52,059 nt of DNA from Acidobacteriaceae bacterium (GTDB taxonomy: Bacteria; Acidobacteriota; Terriglobia; Terriglobales; Acidobacteriaceae), in contig PLUW01000007.1 in the NCBI GenBank assembly GCA_003162935.1, positions 1 to 52,059 on the forward strand, in the 5' to 3' direction. This document shows, in pieces, positions 24,152 to 31,986 of the stretch; positions within the stretch are counted from its first letter, which is position 1; each line of letters starts with the position of its first letter. Position numbers and translations under genes: made by a program. The notes under the pieces were generated by a model, which saw only the letters and a program-made list of their open reading frames with translations, made no database searches and was not told where the DNA came from.

Positions 24152-25240
24152 ATGTCCCGCTACGTATCCTACCGAGACTTCGATTGGATCCTGTTGGGCT
24201 TCGTTCTTGTGATCTGCGCGCTGGGCGTGGTGCAGATTCACAGCGCGACCGAACACACCAAGTTCTCCGGTGCTCACATCAAACAAATCTATTGGGTTCT
24301 GGCGGGCGTGGGCGCGATGTTTCTGGTCAGCCTGCTCAATTATCAGGCCGTGCTGGAGCAAGTTCACTGGATGTACATCGCCGCGCTGGCATCGCTCATC
24401 GCGGTGCTTCTGTTCGGCCAGAAGTATCTCGGGGCCAAGCGCTGGATCAAGATGCCAGGAGGCGGACATTTTCAGCCCTCGGAGTGGGTCAAGCTGATCC
24501 TGATTCTGGCGGTGGCGAAGTATTTTGCGGATTTGCATGAGCGCGAACTCTCGTGGCCGGATTTTCTCAAGGCGGGCGCGATCGTCGGTTTTCCAATGTT
24601 GATGGTACTGCGGCAACCGGACCTGGGGACGGCGCTCACCTATCTGCCTGTAGCCGTCATGGCTCTGTTTCTGGGCGGACTGCGCTGGAAGCAGGCGCTG
24701 ATTGTGCTGGCGATCGCCGGACTCATCGTCCCGGTGGCCTGGCACAAAGTGCTGAAGCCGTATCAGAAGGAAAGGCTGACGAGTTTCATGCATCCGGAAG
24801 CGGACAGCCAGGGCTCCGGGTATCAAGTCGATCAATCGAAGATTGCCGTCGGTTCCGGAGGAATCTTCGGCAGCAGCCAGGGTTCACAGACGCATCTGGC
24901 GTTTCTCCCCGTGCCGCAGACCGACTTTATTTTTGCCGCGTTCGCCGAGGAACATGGGTTTGTAGGAGCTCTGGGGGTTCTGCTGTTATACTTTATAGTG
25001 CTGATGCGGTTGACTCAGAATGCCCAAACGGCGCCCGACCGCGCCGGAGCATTTCTGGTCATGGGTGTGGTGGCTGTGCTTAGCTTTCACATTCTGGTCA
25101 ACGTCGGCATGGTGGTGGGCTTTATGCCCGTCACTGGAATACCTCTGCCGCTCATGAGTTACGGTGGATCTTCCGTTCTTTTCATGTTTTTGGCGCTGGG
25201 AATCGTAATGAACGTCCGCATGCGCCGGTTCGTGAACTGA
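24152..25240 (+). CDS. rodA: Rod shape-determining peptidoglycan polymerase
   Basis: The 362-residue polytopic protein belongs to the SEDS family. Hallmarks are KPYQKERLTSFMHPEADSQGSGYQVDQSKIAVGSGG in the large loop, QTDFIFAAFAEEHGFVGAL, and VGFMPVTGIPLPLMSYGGSS near the C-terminus. It polymerises lipid II glycan strands for side-wall growth together with a class B PBP. The length is close to the usual 360-380. The N-terminus YRDFDWILLGFVLVICALGV fits RodA more than FtsW. No mre or pbp2 gene is in the window, though mreBCD normally lies nearby in other genomes. Confidence 0.92.
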   Translation: MSRYVSYRDFDWILLGFVLVICALGVVQIHSATEHTKFSGAHIKQIYWVLAGVGAMFLVSLLNYQAVLEQVHWMYIAALASLIAVLLFGQKYLGAKRWIKMPGGGHFQPSEWVKLILILAVAKYFADLHERELSWPDFLKAGAIVGFPMLMVLRQPDLGTALTYLPVAVMALFLGGLRWKQALIVLAIAGLIVPVAWHKVLKPYQKERLTSFMHPEADSQGSGYQVDQSKIAVGSGGIFGSSQGSQTHLAFLPVPQTDFIFAAFAEEHGFVGALGVLLLYFIVLMRLTQNAQTAPDRAGAFLVMGVVAVLSFHILVNVGMVVGFMPVTGIPLPLMSYGGSSVLFMFLALGIVMNVRMRRFVN

Positions 25241-25349
25241 GACGGTCGGCAGAAGTTGGGGTGCCATTTTTCACAACGAAAACGGCGCCGTGAAATAAGA
25301 TTAAGCTGGAATTACAAAAATCAAGCTTCAGGAACGAAACGAAAGATAA

Positions 25350-25639
25350 CGAAGGCCCTCGCGAAAAAGGAGGGCAGAATGCCGGCAGAAGTCAAAAGCC
25401 GGACAGGATTGAAGCCGGTCAGGCGGGGAACGGCCCCCTCAGCGTGAACGCGAGGAGTGGCCACAGACCTGACGGAAGGCTTAACGCGATCAGTGCAGAC
25501 GAGGAATCACAATTCACTGCAGTGTGTGTCCCGGGGAGAACTCCAGGACCGCGCCCGCTCCCACCCGGAGCGGCGCTGAACGCTATCGATCTCTTGGTCC
25601 GCCTTGCGCTTCTGTTCCGGTAAAGAAACCGGAGTAGAA
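25350..25639 (+). ncRNA. Structured leader RNA of the RNase E/G gene (candidate)
   Basis: The 399-nt gap before the RNase gene contains a chain of stems. GCCCTC/GAGGGC lies at 25355-25375. A long-range stem CCGGTCAGG (25415-25423) with CCTGACGG (25468-25475) encloses the hairpins GGGG-AACGG-CCCC and CCTCaGCG-TGAA-CGCGAGG, which makes a three-way junction. GTCC...GGAG-AA-CTCC...GGAC spans 25528-25549. GCGCCcGCTCC/GGAGCGGCGC spans 25551-25576. TCCGGT/ACCGGA spans 25617-25634 and takes in the GGAG ribosome site. Leaders of RNase E genes are known to mediate autoregulation in enterics; an analogous role here is inference. Confidence 0.5.
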
Positions 25640-28531
25640 ATGAACAAGGAATTGTACGTATCGACCACGCCCCACGAAACCAAAGTGGGGATCACGGAAG
25701 ACGATCAACTCGCAGAAATTTACCTCGAGCGGGAAAACGAATACACCTTAGCCGGCTCGATTTATAAAGGCCGGGTCACGCGCGTGCTGCCAGGCATGCA
25801 GTCGGCCTTTGTGGACATTGGATTGGAACGCGACGCCTTTCTGTACGTCTCCGATTTCATGGATCTGGAACAGCAGGATGAAGACCTGGATGAAGCGATC
25901 CCGGCCAATCGTCCGGTGACCGAGGCGCGTCCGCGCAACGGCGCGGAGGCGGGTGGCTCGGCAATAAATAATGATGAAGCGCAGCCGGGTGAATTTGGCG
26001 CCGCAGCCGGTGAAGAACTGGAAGCCTCGTCGGCGGCAGCGCCGGGCAACAGCGCCGGCGCTTCCAGCGACTTTCGCGGACGCCGGCGTCGCCGTGGACG
26101 TGGCGGAGAACGCGGTGGGCGCGGCGAGCGCCCGGCGCGCAGCGAGGTTAGAAGCGAAGTCGGCAACGACGTTCGCACCGAATCCAGCGCTGATTTTTCC
26201 AGCGAACCAGTGACTGAACCGCGCCCTGAGCCCCGCACCGACTCACGCAACGAACGCTCCAGCCGCGGCGACCGCGCAGGTCGTGACTCGCGATTCCAGC
26301 GCCCGACGCCGGCCGCGCGCACGGGCCGCGATTACGATTACGGGCCGCCTCCGGGATATCAGCCGATTGTGCTCCCCGGCGAGTCGATTTCAAAATACCA
26401 ACGCCAGGGGCTGGGCCAGAGTCAGACTCAAGGCGCGGCTGCGACGGCGGAAATTTCACCCACTGGGACGCTCCCGGTTTCCTCCTCCATCCCAGCGAAT
26501 TTCCCGGAGGATGAGCCGATCTTTGCCAGCGACGGGTCTGCCGCCGCTTCCGCCGTGGCTGCCGAGCCGCTTCACGAACATGAGCACGCGCTGCAAGCGG
26601 AAGTTCATCATCGCGACGAAGCGCATCTGAGCGCTCCGAGCCAAGCACCCGAAGTCGGGCACGAAGCGCACGAAGCAATCGAAGCGCGCAACCAGACTCG
26701 ACCGCAGGTCGAGGATTACCCGGCTCTGCGGACGCCCGAACACGATTCGTCGCACGGAACTGGCTTTGCGGCCGCTCCGAAAGTTGCCCAGGACTTTACC
26801 CAACATCCCGCTGAGCTTTCGCATGAAGTTATGCACGCGGCCGGCCACGGCGCGGTGGAAGAGCAGGAGATCGAGGAGGAAGAGGTCGACCTTGCGTCCT
26901 ATGGAGAAGAGCCGGGTGACGACGACGGTTTCGAGGAGACGGAAGAAGAGACGCACGCGCCCGGCGGAGAGCGATCGGGATCGGATGTGATGCAGCCCGC
27001 TCCTGGGGAGGTAGCCCTTGAACCGGCAGCGAATGGCGAAGCGCTTCCCGAGGCTGCTCTTGAAGCCCAAGTCGAAGCCGAAGAGCGAGAAGCCGAGGAA
27101 TTGGAACTCGAAGAGGCGCAAGCGGAGGCCGAAGCGTTGTTGGAGGCGGAAGCGATTGGCGACGGTACGGTGGATGCGAGCGCTGTAGTGCGCGGTCCAG
27201 CGCCGGAAGCCATGCTCGTGCAGCGCACCCAGCGCCGTGCACCGGAGCGTGGGCCCGATCGCGGAACCGATCGAGGCCGCGGACGCCGCGGCGGTGGACG
27301 CCGCTTCCGCAGTCGCGAGAACACGGTCGTGCCGCAGATCAGCGAACTGCTCAAGGAAGGGCAGGAAGTGCTGATCCAAATCGCGAAAGAACCGATCGCG
27401 AAAAAGGGTGCGCGCATCACCAGTCATATCGCGCTTCCCGGACGCTTTCTGGTCTTCATGCCGACCGTGAATCACACGGGCGTGTCGCGCAAGATCGCAT
27501 CGGAAGAAGAGCGGCAGCGTCTGAAGCGGATCATTCAGAGCGAGCGCGAAAATGGCGGCGGCGGTTTTATTGTGCGCACCGCGGCGGCCGGCGCATCCGA
27601 TGAGGAACTGCGTGCCGATATTCGCTTTCTCAAAAACCTGTGGACCGAGATCAAGTCTCGCTCCGACAGCAGCAAGGCTCCAGCCCTCATCTATCACGAC
27701 CTGAACGTGGTCGAGCGGGTGCTGCGCGATCAGGTGAGTTCGGATTTCTCCGCCATCTGGGTCGACACCGAGCAGGAATACGAACGCATTCTGCGCTTTG
27801 CGAATCGTTTCCAGCCCGGCCTGGTCAGGCGCGTCAAACTCTATACGAAGGAGACGCCCCTCTACGATCAGTTCGGTTTGAACGAGGAAATCAACAAGGC
27901 GCTGAAGTCGAAAGTCTGGCTGAAGAGCGGTGGCTACATCGTCATCAATCAGACTGAAGCGCTCGTCGCCATCGACGTCAACACCGGCAAGTACGTCGGC
28001 AAGACGGCGCGCCTCGAAGACACCATCGTGAAAACAAACGTGGATGCGATCAAGGAGATCGTCCGCCAGGTGCGGCTCCGCGATCTGGGCGGCATCATCA
28101 TCATCGACTTCATCGACATGGACGAGCGCCGAAACCGGCAGAAGGTGATGCAAGCGCTGGAAGAGGCGCTACGCCTGGATCGGGCGCCGTCCAAGGTGCT
28201 GCAGTTCAACGATTTCGGGCTAGTGGCGATCACGCGCAAACGCGTGAAGCAGTCGCTCGAACGCACGATTGGATCGCCGTGTCCATATTGCCAGGCCACG
28301 GGCTTCGTGAAAGCGGTCAACACAATCTGCAACGAGATCTATGTCGAGATGCGCAAGATCTCGAGTCATCTGGAACACACCGACGTGATGCTGCGCGTGA
28401 ATCCGGAGGTTGCGAAAGCGCTGAAGGCGGACAACGCGCGTCTGCTGAATGAAATGGAAGAACTTACAAAGAAAACGATCATCGTGAAATCGGATCCGGC
28501 CCTGCATCAGGAGCAATTTGATATTCACTAG
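25640..28531 (+). CDS. rng: Ribonuclease E/G family endoribonuclease with large S1-domain insertion
   Basis: The 963-residue enzyme starts at ATG 25640 with GGAG 5 bases before it. Residues 1-78 are the start of an S1 domain (YKGRVTRVLPGMQSAFVDIGLERDAFLYVSDF). An insertion of about 480 residues follows, alternating Arg/Gly-rich (RGRRRRGRGGERGGRGERP), acidic and Ala/Pro-rich sequence. S1 resumes near residue 564 (EGQEVLIQIAKEPIAKKG). The catalytic DNase-I-like domain has metal ligands in VAIDVNTGKYVG and IIIDFIDMD, plus a CPYC zinc-link motif. It initiates mRNA decay and rRNA processing. The usual C-terminal scaffold is absent, and the insertion may replace it. A strong terminator follows. Confidence 0.92.
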   Translation: MNKELYVSTTPHETKVGITEDDQLAEIYLERENEYTLAGSIYKGRVTRVLPGMQSAFVDIGLERDAFLYVSDFMDLEQQDEDLDEAIPANRPVTEARPRNGAEAGGSAINNDEAQPGEFGAAAGEELEASSAAAPGNSAGASSDFRGRRRRRGRGGERGGRGERPARSEVRSEVGNDVRTESSADFSSEPVTEPRPEPRTDSRNERSSRGDRAGRDSRFQRPTPAARTGRDYDYGPPPGYQPIVLPGESISKYQRQGLGQSQTQGAAATAEISPTGTLPVSSSIPANFPEDEPIFASDGSAAASAVAAEPLHEHEHALQAEVHHRDEAHLSAPSQAPEVGHEAHEAIEARNQTRPQVEDYPALRTPEHDSSHGTGFAAAPKVAQDFTQHPAELSHEVMHAAGHGAVEEQEIEEEEVDLASYGEEPGDDDGFEETEEETHAPGGERSGSDVMQPAPGEVALEPAANGEALPEAALEAQVEAEEREAEELELEEAQAEAEALLEAEAIGDGTVDASAVVRGPAPEAMLVQRTQRRAPERGPDRGTDRGRGRRGGGRRFRSRENTVVPQISELLKEGQEVLIQIAKEPIAKKGARITSHIALPGRFLVFMPTVNHTGVSRKIASEEERQRLKRIIQSERENGGGGFIVRTAAAGASDEELRADIRFLKNLWTEIKSRSDSSKAPALIYHDLNVVERVLRDQVSSDFSAIWVDTEQEYERILRFANRFQPGLVRRVKLYTKETPLYDQFGLNEEINKALKSKVWLKSGGYIVINQTEALVAIDVNTGKYVGKTARLEDTIVKTNVDAIKEIVRQVRLRDLGGIIIIDFIDMDERRNRQKVMQALEEALRLDRAPSKVLQFNDFGLVAITRKRVKQSLERTIGSPCPYCQATGFVKAVNTICNEIYVEMRKISSHLEHTDVMLRVNPEVAKALKADNARLLNEMEELTKKTIIVKSDPALHQEQFDIH

Positions 28532-28575
28532 AAGCTAGCGTTGGCTGCAGTTCAGAATACTGGGTGCGATCGAAA

Positions 28576-28606
28576 GGGACAGGCGTGCCGCCTGTCCCTT
28601 ATTTTT
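28576..28606 (+). terminator. Rho-independent terminator of the RNase E/G gene
   Basis: GGGACAGGC (28576-28584) and GCCTGTCCC (28590-28598) form a perfect 9-bp stem with loop GTGCC, followed by TTATTTTT. It lies about 45 bases after the stop. Confidence 0.85.
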
Positions 28607-28760
28607 AGCGGAGGCTGTCGAGACCGTCCAGTCTTCGCCAAGGTGTACAAAAATGACCATTCTGCAAGGCTGAAATCCGCCATACTCCTAGGGAAACACC
28701 AAACCATGTGCAAGACCGGCCGGGCGCCGGATTTCAGATCGCTTCCAAGGAGGCAACAAG

Positions 28761-28943
28761 ATGAGGCCAAGTACTCAGGATCAGGTTGCAGGCAAGATTC
28801 ACGAAGTGAAGGGCGCAATCAAGCAGAAAGTTGGTCACGTGACAAACAACCCCGACATGGAAGGCGAGGGTACCGGCGAAAAGCTAGCAGGGAAGGTGCA
28901 AAAGAAAATCGGCCAGGTGGAAAAAGTCTTCGAAAAGCCGTGA
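28761..28943 (+). CDS. CsbD-family stress protein
   Basis: The 60-residue hydrophilic protein reads MRPSTQDQVAGKIHEVKGAIKQKVG and later EGTGEKLAGKVQKKIGQVEKV. That is the CsbD pattern of two similar amphipathic helices with a G-K-x-K-x-x-x-G repeat. CsbD proteins are small general-stress proteins, sigmaB-controlled in Bacillus, and their function is unsettled. AAGGAGG lies 8 bases before the ATG, one of the strongest ribosome sites in the window. High expression is therefore likely. The longer overlapping ORF at 28541 is rejected. Confidence 0.85.
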   Translation: MRPSTQDQVAGKIHEVKGAIKQKVGHVTNNPDMEGEGTGEKLAGKVQKKIGQVEKVFEKP

Positions 28944-28953
28944 AACCCGTTGT

Positions 28954-28971
28954 TGTTCCGCATCGGGAACA
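28954..28971. terminator. Weak hairpin between csbD-like gene and convergent neighbour
   Basis: TGTTCC (28954-28959) and GGAACA (28966-28971) form a 6-bp stem with loop GCATCG. There is no U-run. It sits in the 49-bp gap between convergent genes and could serve both. Confidence 0.3.
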
Positions 28972-28992
28972 GGCGTAACGATAGGTTGCTTC

Positions 28993-30474
28993 TTATGCCA
29001 CCGCGATAAGAGTTGCCGCCTCGGCGATGCGCTCACGCAGCTTTTCGACCGAGGCACAGAGCGGGGCACTGTTCGATTTCGTTCTCTGTGACACGCCCGC
29101 GTCCGAACCGATCCGGTCTCGTAGTTCCGCGAGATGTTTGCCCAGGTCAACGAGAACTACCAGAGAATCTGCATGCACCTTCCAGGCAGATACGGAAGTC
29201 CTCGCGCGTTTCAGTTCCTCAATCTCTGTCATGATGCGCGCGGTGACGGCGGCGGCCCGCATCAACATGCGGGTGTCGTCTGCCGACGTTCCCGTGGGTT
29301 CCAGATCAGTTGCAGCGTAGGCTTCCACCTCGGCGGGACTGAGCATCAGATTGAAACAGCGCATGGGCACGATCTGACGGAACTTGGGATCGGCGACGCG
29401 CACGAAAACGCGGATCGATTCCTCCACGCGGCGCAGCTTCGCTTCTTCGGCCGCGACCGCCTTCGGAGTAGGGATGGCGGGAGCATACTTGATAGCGAGT
29501 GCCGGAGCCGCTGCCGCGCCGCCCGCCCCGACCGTGCGAGCGGCAGCTGGGGAGGCCGAGGTAGTGCGCCGAATCGGCGGCCTGCGGTCCAGTTCCACTT
29601 TCAGCCGCGCGACGCGACGGAATTTTTCCAGAGCCAACGCATAGTCGAGTTTCAGCAGCGCATCCTGGTTCAGTGCGGCGACATGCTCCACGGTGACTTC
29701 CACCCCGTCCACGATCCCGAGGATGCTGCCGCCCAGTTGCCCAAGGCGATCGGCAAAATCCCGGATCTCTTGCGTAGCGGCCGCGAACAGTGTGTGGAAA
29801 CGATGGCCGAAGGCGACGTTGTAAGTCGCGAGCGTGGCGAGTACGCCCGGGTGATACATCGATTCGCCGAGTCCGGCTTTCAACTCCCGAATCCGCGGGA
29901 TGATGCCGGAATCCATCAGCGCATGGAAGTCCCGAAAACGATTCGCCTGTTCGAGCAAGGGGCCGAATTCACGCAGCCGCTGCCAATCGGCCTCCGAAAG
30001 CGCCGGGACGTCGGATTCCGACAGTATTTCCAACAGCGCAATTTCAAACGGCGAAGCAGGGACCGTTCCGTCAAGGCCGAAGCCGCGCTGCTCCCACTGT
30101 CCAGCGACTCGCGGATGGCGAAATAGAAAAGTGGCGACCAGGTCGGCCTTGTCGCGATTGCAGGCGGAATCGTCGCGACGACGAGCGAAGTAGCGCAGCA
30201 ACGCCTCGGCAACCTCCGGATCAAGATCGGACTGCACTCCAAGTCGCAGCATGGCTGGAGTGATCGCCATGTCCAGCACGTGGATCCAAAGATGCATTTG
30301 ACGCAGGGTCGAGCGCACGTCGGAGGTGTTGCTGAGGACTTCAGGAGCGAGTTCCGCAGGCGCCGGCAGTTGGCCGCCAAGCTGGTCGCTCAGCAGTCGC
30401 TGATAAAAACTCTGCACCGTTGCCAGCAGCGCCAGTTCCCACCGGGGATCCTCAACCAATGCCCACTCCCTCAA
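28993..30474 (-). CDS. Hypothetical cytoplasmic helical protein
   Basis: The 493-residue protein has no signal peptide or membrane segment. It looks mainly alpha-helical. An N-terminal block (residues about 1-300) has regular helices such as VRSTLRQMHLWIHVLDMAI and YNVAFGHRFHTLFAAATQEIRDFADRLGQLGG. An Ala/Pro-rich linker follows (SASPAAARTVGAGGAAAAPALAIKYAPAIPTP). A C-terminal helical block of about 150 residues completes it. I do not recognise the family and do not assign a function. Codon use matches its neighbours, so it is a real gene. It faces the csbD gene tail to tail. Confidence 0.65.
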   Translation of the reverse strand: MREWALVEDPRWELALLATVQSFYQRLLSDQLGGQLPAPAELAPEVLSNTSDVRSTLRQMHLWIHVLDMAITPAMLRLGVQSDLDPEVAEALLRYFARRRDDSACNRDKADLVATFLFRHPRVAGQWEQRGFGLDGTVPASPFEIALLEILSESDVPALSEADWQRLREFGPLLEQANRFRDFHALMDSGIIPRIRELKAGLGESMYHPGVLATLATYNVAFGHRFHTLFAAATQEIRDFADRLGQLGGSILGIVDGVEVTVEHVAALNQDALLKLDYALALEKFRRVARLKVELDRRPPIRRTTSASPAAARTVGAGGAAAAPALAIKYAPAIPTPKAVAAEEAKLRRVEESIRVFVRVADPKFRQIVPMRCFNLMLSPAEVEAYAATDLEPTGTSADDTRMLMRAAAVTARIMTEIEELKRARTSVSAWKVHADSLVVLVDLGKHLAELRDRIGSDAGVSQRTKSNSAPLCASVEKLRERIAEAATLIAVA

Positions 30475-30583
30475 GATCGCCCGTTTCCGAAACGGGACTT
30501 GTGACCCAGTAGAGCCGAAACAGAACCGCGGCGCAATTGCCTACCTGGTTACGGAGATGCAGGACTCAGTTTCCCAGTGCGGG

Positions 30584-31441
30584 CTATTGAAAGACGACGG
30601 TCTTATTGCCGTATAGAAGGATGCGGTTTTCCACGTGCCAGCGCACGGCCCGCGACAGCACGACCTTCTCGATATCGCGGCCCTTCTGTACGAGATCGTC
30701 GATCGTGTCGCGGTGGTAGATGCGGACAACGTCCTGTTCGATGATGGGGCCATCGTCGAGCACTTGTGTGACGTAGTGTGCGGTCGCGCCAATCAGCTTG
30801 ACGCCGCGCTGAAACGCCTTGTGGTAGGGCTTCGACCCAACGAACGCGGGCAAAAAAGAGTGATGGATATTGATCAGGTTCTCCGAACCCACGGTCGTAA
30901 TGAACTCGTTCGAAAGCACTTGCATGTAGCGGGCAAGTACGACGAGACTGCATTGGTGTTCGCGGACCAGCGCGAGTTGCTTCTGTTCCGCTTCGGCCTT
31001 GTTCTCTTTCGTGACCGGTACGACGAAGTAGGGGATGCGATAGAAGTCCGCGATCCGTTGATTGTCAGGATGGTTGGAAATAATCAGCGGAATTTCGCAA
31101 TGCAGTTCGCCGCTCTGGTGCCGGTAGAGCAGGTCCTGCAGGCAGTGGTCGTACTTCGAAACGAAAATGGCGATGCGCGGCCGGTCGGACGAGTGGGCGA
31201 GCCGCCAGTCCATGTGAAATTCTCGGGCGACGGGAGCAAAGCGTTCGGAGAATTCCGCTAAGTCAAAATCAAAGCCCGCAGGATCAAATTCGACCCGTGT
31301 AAGAAAGAGGTTCGATTCCTCGTCGCCGTGCTCATCGTTGAACAGGATGTTCCCGTTGTGGCGAAAGATGAAATCCGCAATCGAAGCGACAATGCCTCTG
31401 CGGTCGGGGCATGAAACAAGAAGAATGGCGGACGTGGGCAT
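30584..31441 (-). CDS. purU: Formyltetrahydrofolate deformylase
   Basis: The protein is 285 residues from ATG 31441; the ORF-track start adds 12 residues without family support. It starts with an ACT domain (AILLVSCPDRRGIVASIADFIF, residues 4-75). The formyltransferase-fold hydrolase follows, with VLARYMQVLSN, the catalytic NIHHSFLPAF and ATAHYVTQVLDDGPIIEQD. It hydrolyses 10-formyl-THF to formate and THF, which balances the one-carbon pool. In E. coli it is regulated by glycine and methionine through the ACT region. It lies near other folate-linked genes, notably the GcvT-like gene at 35463. Confidence 0.93.
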   Translation of the reverse strand: MPTSAILLVSCPDRRGIVASIADFIFRHNGNILFNDEHGDEESNLFLTRVEFDPAGFDFDLAEFSERFAPVAREFHMDWRLAHSSDRPRIAIFVSKYDHCLQDLLYRHQSGELHCEIPLIISNHPDNQRIADFYRIPYFVVPVTKENKAEAEQKQLALVREHQCSLVVLARYMQVLSNEFITTVGSENLINIHHSFLPAFVGSKPYHKAFQRGVKLIGATAHYVTQVLDDGPIIEQDVVRIYHRDTIDDLVQKGRDIEKVVLSRAVRWHVENRILLYGNKTVVFQ

Positions 31442-31507
31442 AGAAAAGTTCCGATTCAGCCGGTTAGCGTTGTGCACCCTTTATTCTCTGGTGGTATCGA
31501 ATCGAGG

Positions 31508-31924
31508 TCACATCACGTCGACTGCTGGATAGTCTTCGATATATTCCTCGCCGTTGCAGCCGTAGTAGGCGACCTTGCGGGCCATAACACCCACATCGTA
31601 GCGCACAACACCGGCTCGCCATGAAGCCTCCAGAAATTCGGGAAACGTACTTTTTCCAGCCTGGTCGATCCGCAACGCCGCGATGAGAGCCTCGCGGTTG
31701 AATGGAGGTACATCGACGGTGCCGGACGACAGTGGCGTGCCCAAAATCACAACCGGACCATCCTCGGTCAGATAAAGACTCTGGCATGCGGGCAGGTACC
31801 ACAGATTGCGTGTAACGCCCGCCCGCCGCAGAGTTTCTGCCAGGTACGGGAAGCCGCCGATTTGTGGCCGGCCTGCCATGGCTTGCTTAAGCGCCGCTTG
31901 CAGGTTTTCAATTGCTTTGCTCAT
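31508..31924 (-). CDS. DUF1398 family protein
   Basis: The 138-residue protein has a PYLAETLRRAGVTRNLWYLP block near residue 26. It ends with AGVVRYDVGVMARKVAYYGCNGEEYIEDYPAVDV, the characteristic C-terminal DUF1398 sequence (YbcV-like). The family is of unknown function and is found in chromosomes and prophage remnants. It lies between purU and the FAD-oxidoreductase pair on the same strand, with gaps of about 66 and 62 bases. Co-transcription is possible. Confidence 0.7.
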   Translation of the reverse strand: MSKAIENLQAALKQAMAGRPQIGGFPYLAETLRRAGVTRNLWYLPACQSLYLTEDGPVVILGTPLSSGTVDVPPFNREALIAALRIDQAGKSTFPEFLEASWRAGVVRYDVGVMARKVAYYGCNGEEYIEDYPAVDVM

Positions 31925-31986
31925 AGAGAATCTCCTGCCACGGTTTTTCTAACCATAGTGGCGAGGGGTGTACACGGGAACGGGAA

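Noticed and set aside
25256-25447. 63-residue ORF in the RNase E/G leader
   Set aside because: There is no convincing ribosome site, and it is highly basic. It overlaps the structured RNA, and stem pairing explains the sequence better. A leader peptide is not excluded.
26456-28153. 565-residue minus-strand ORF opposite the RNase E/G gene
   Set aside because: It is a shadow frame. The plus strand has full family motifs across the same bases.
28541-28978. 145-residue ORF over the terminator and csbD region
   Set aside because: It runs through a strong terminator and the CsbD gene in another frame and has no domain.
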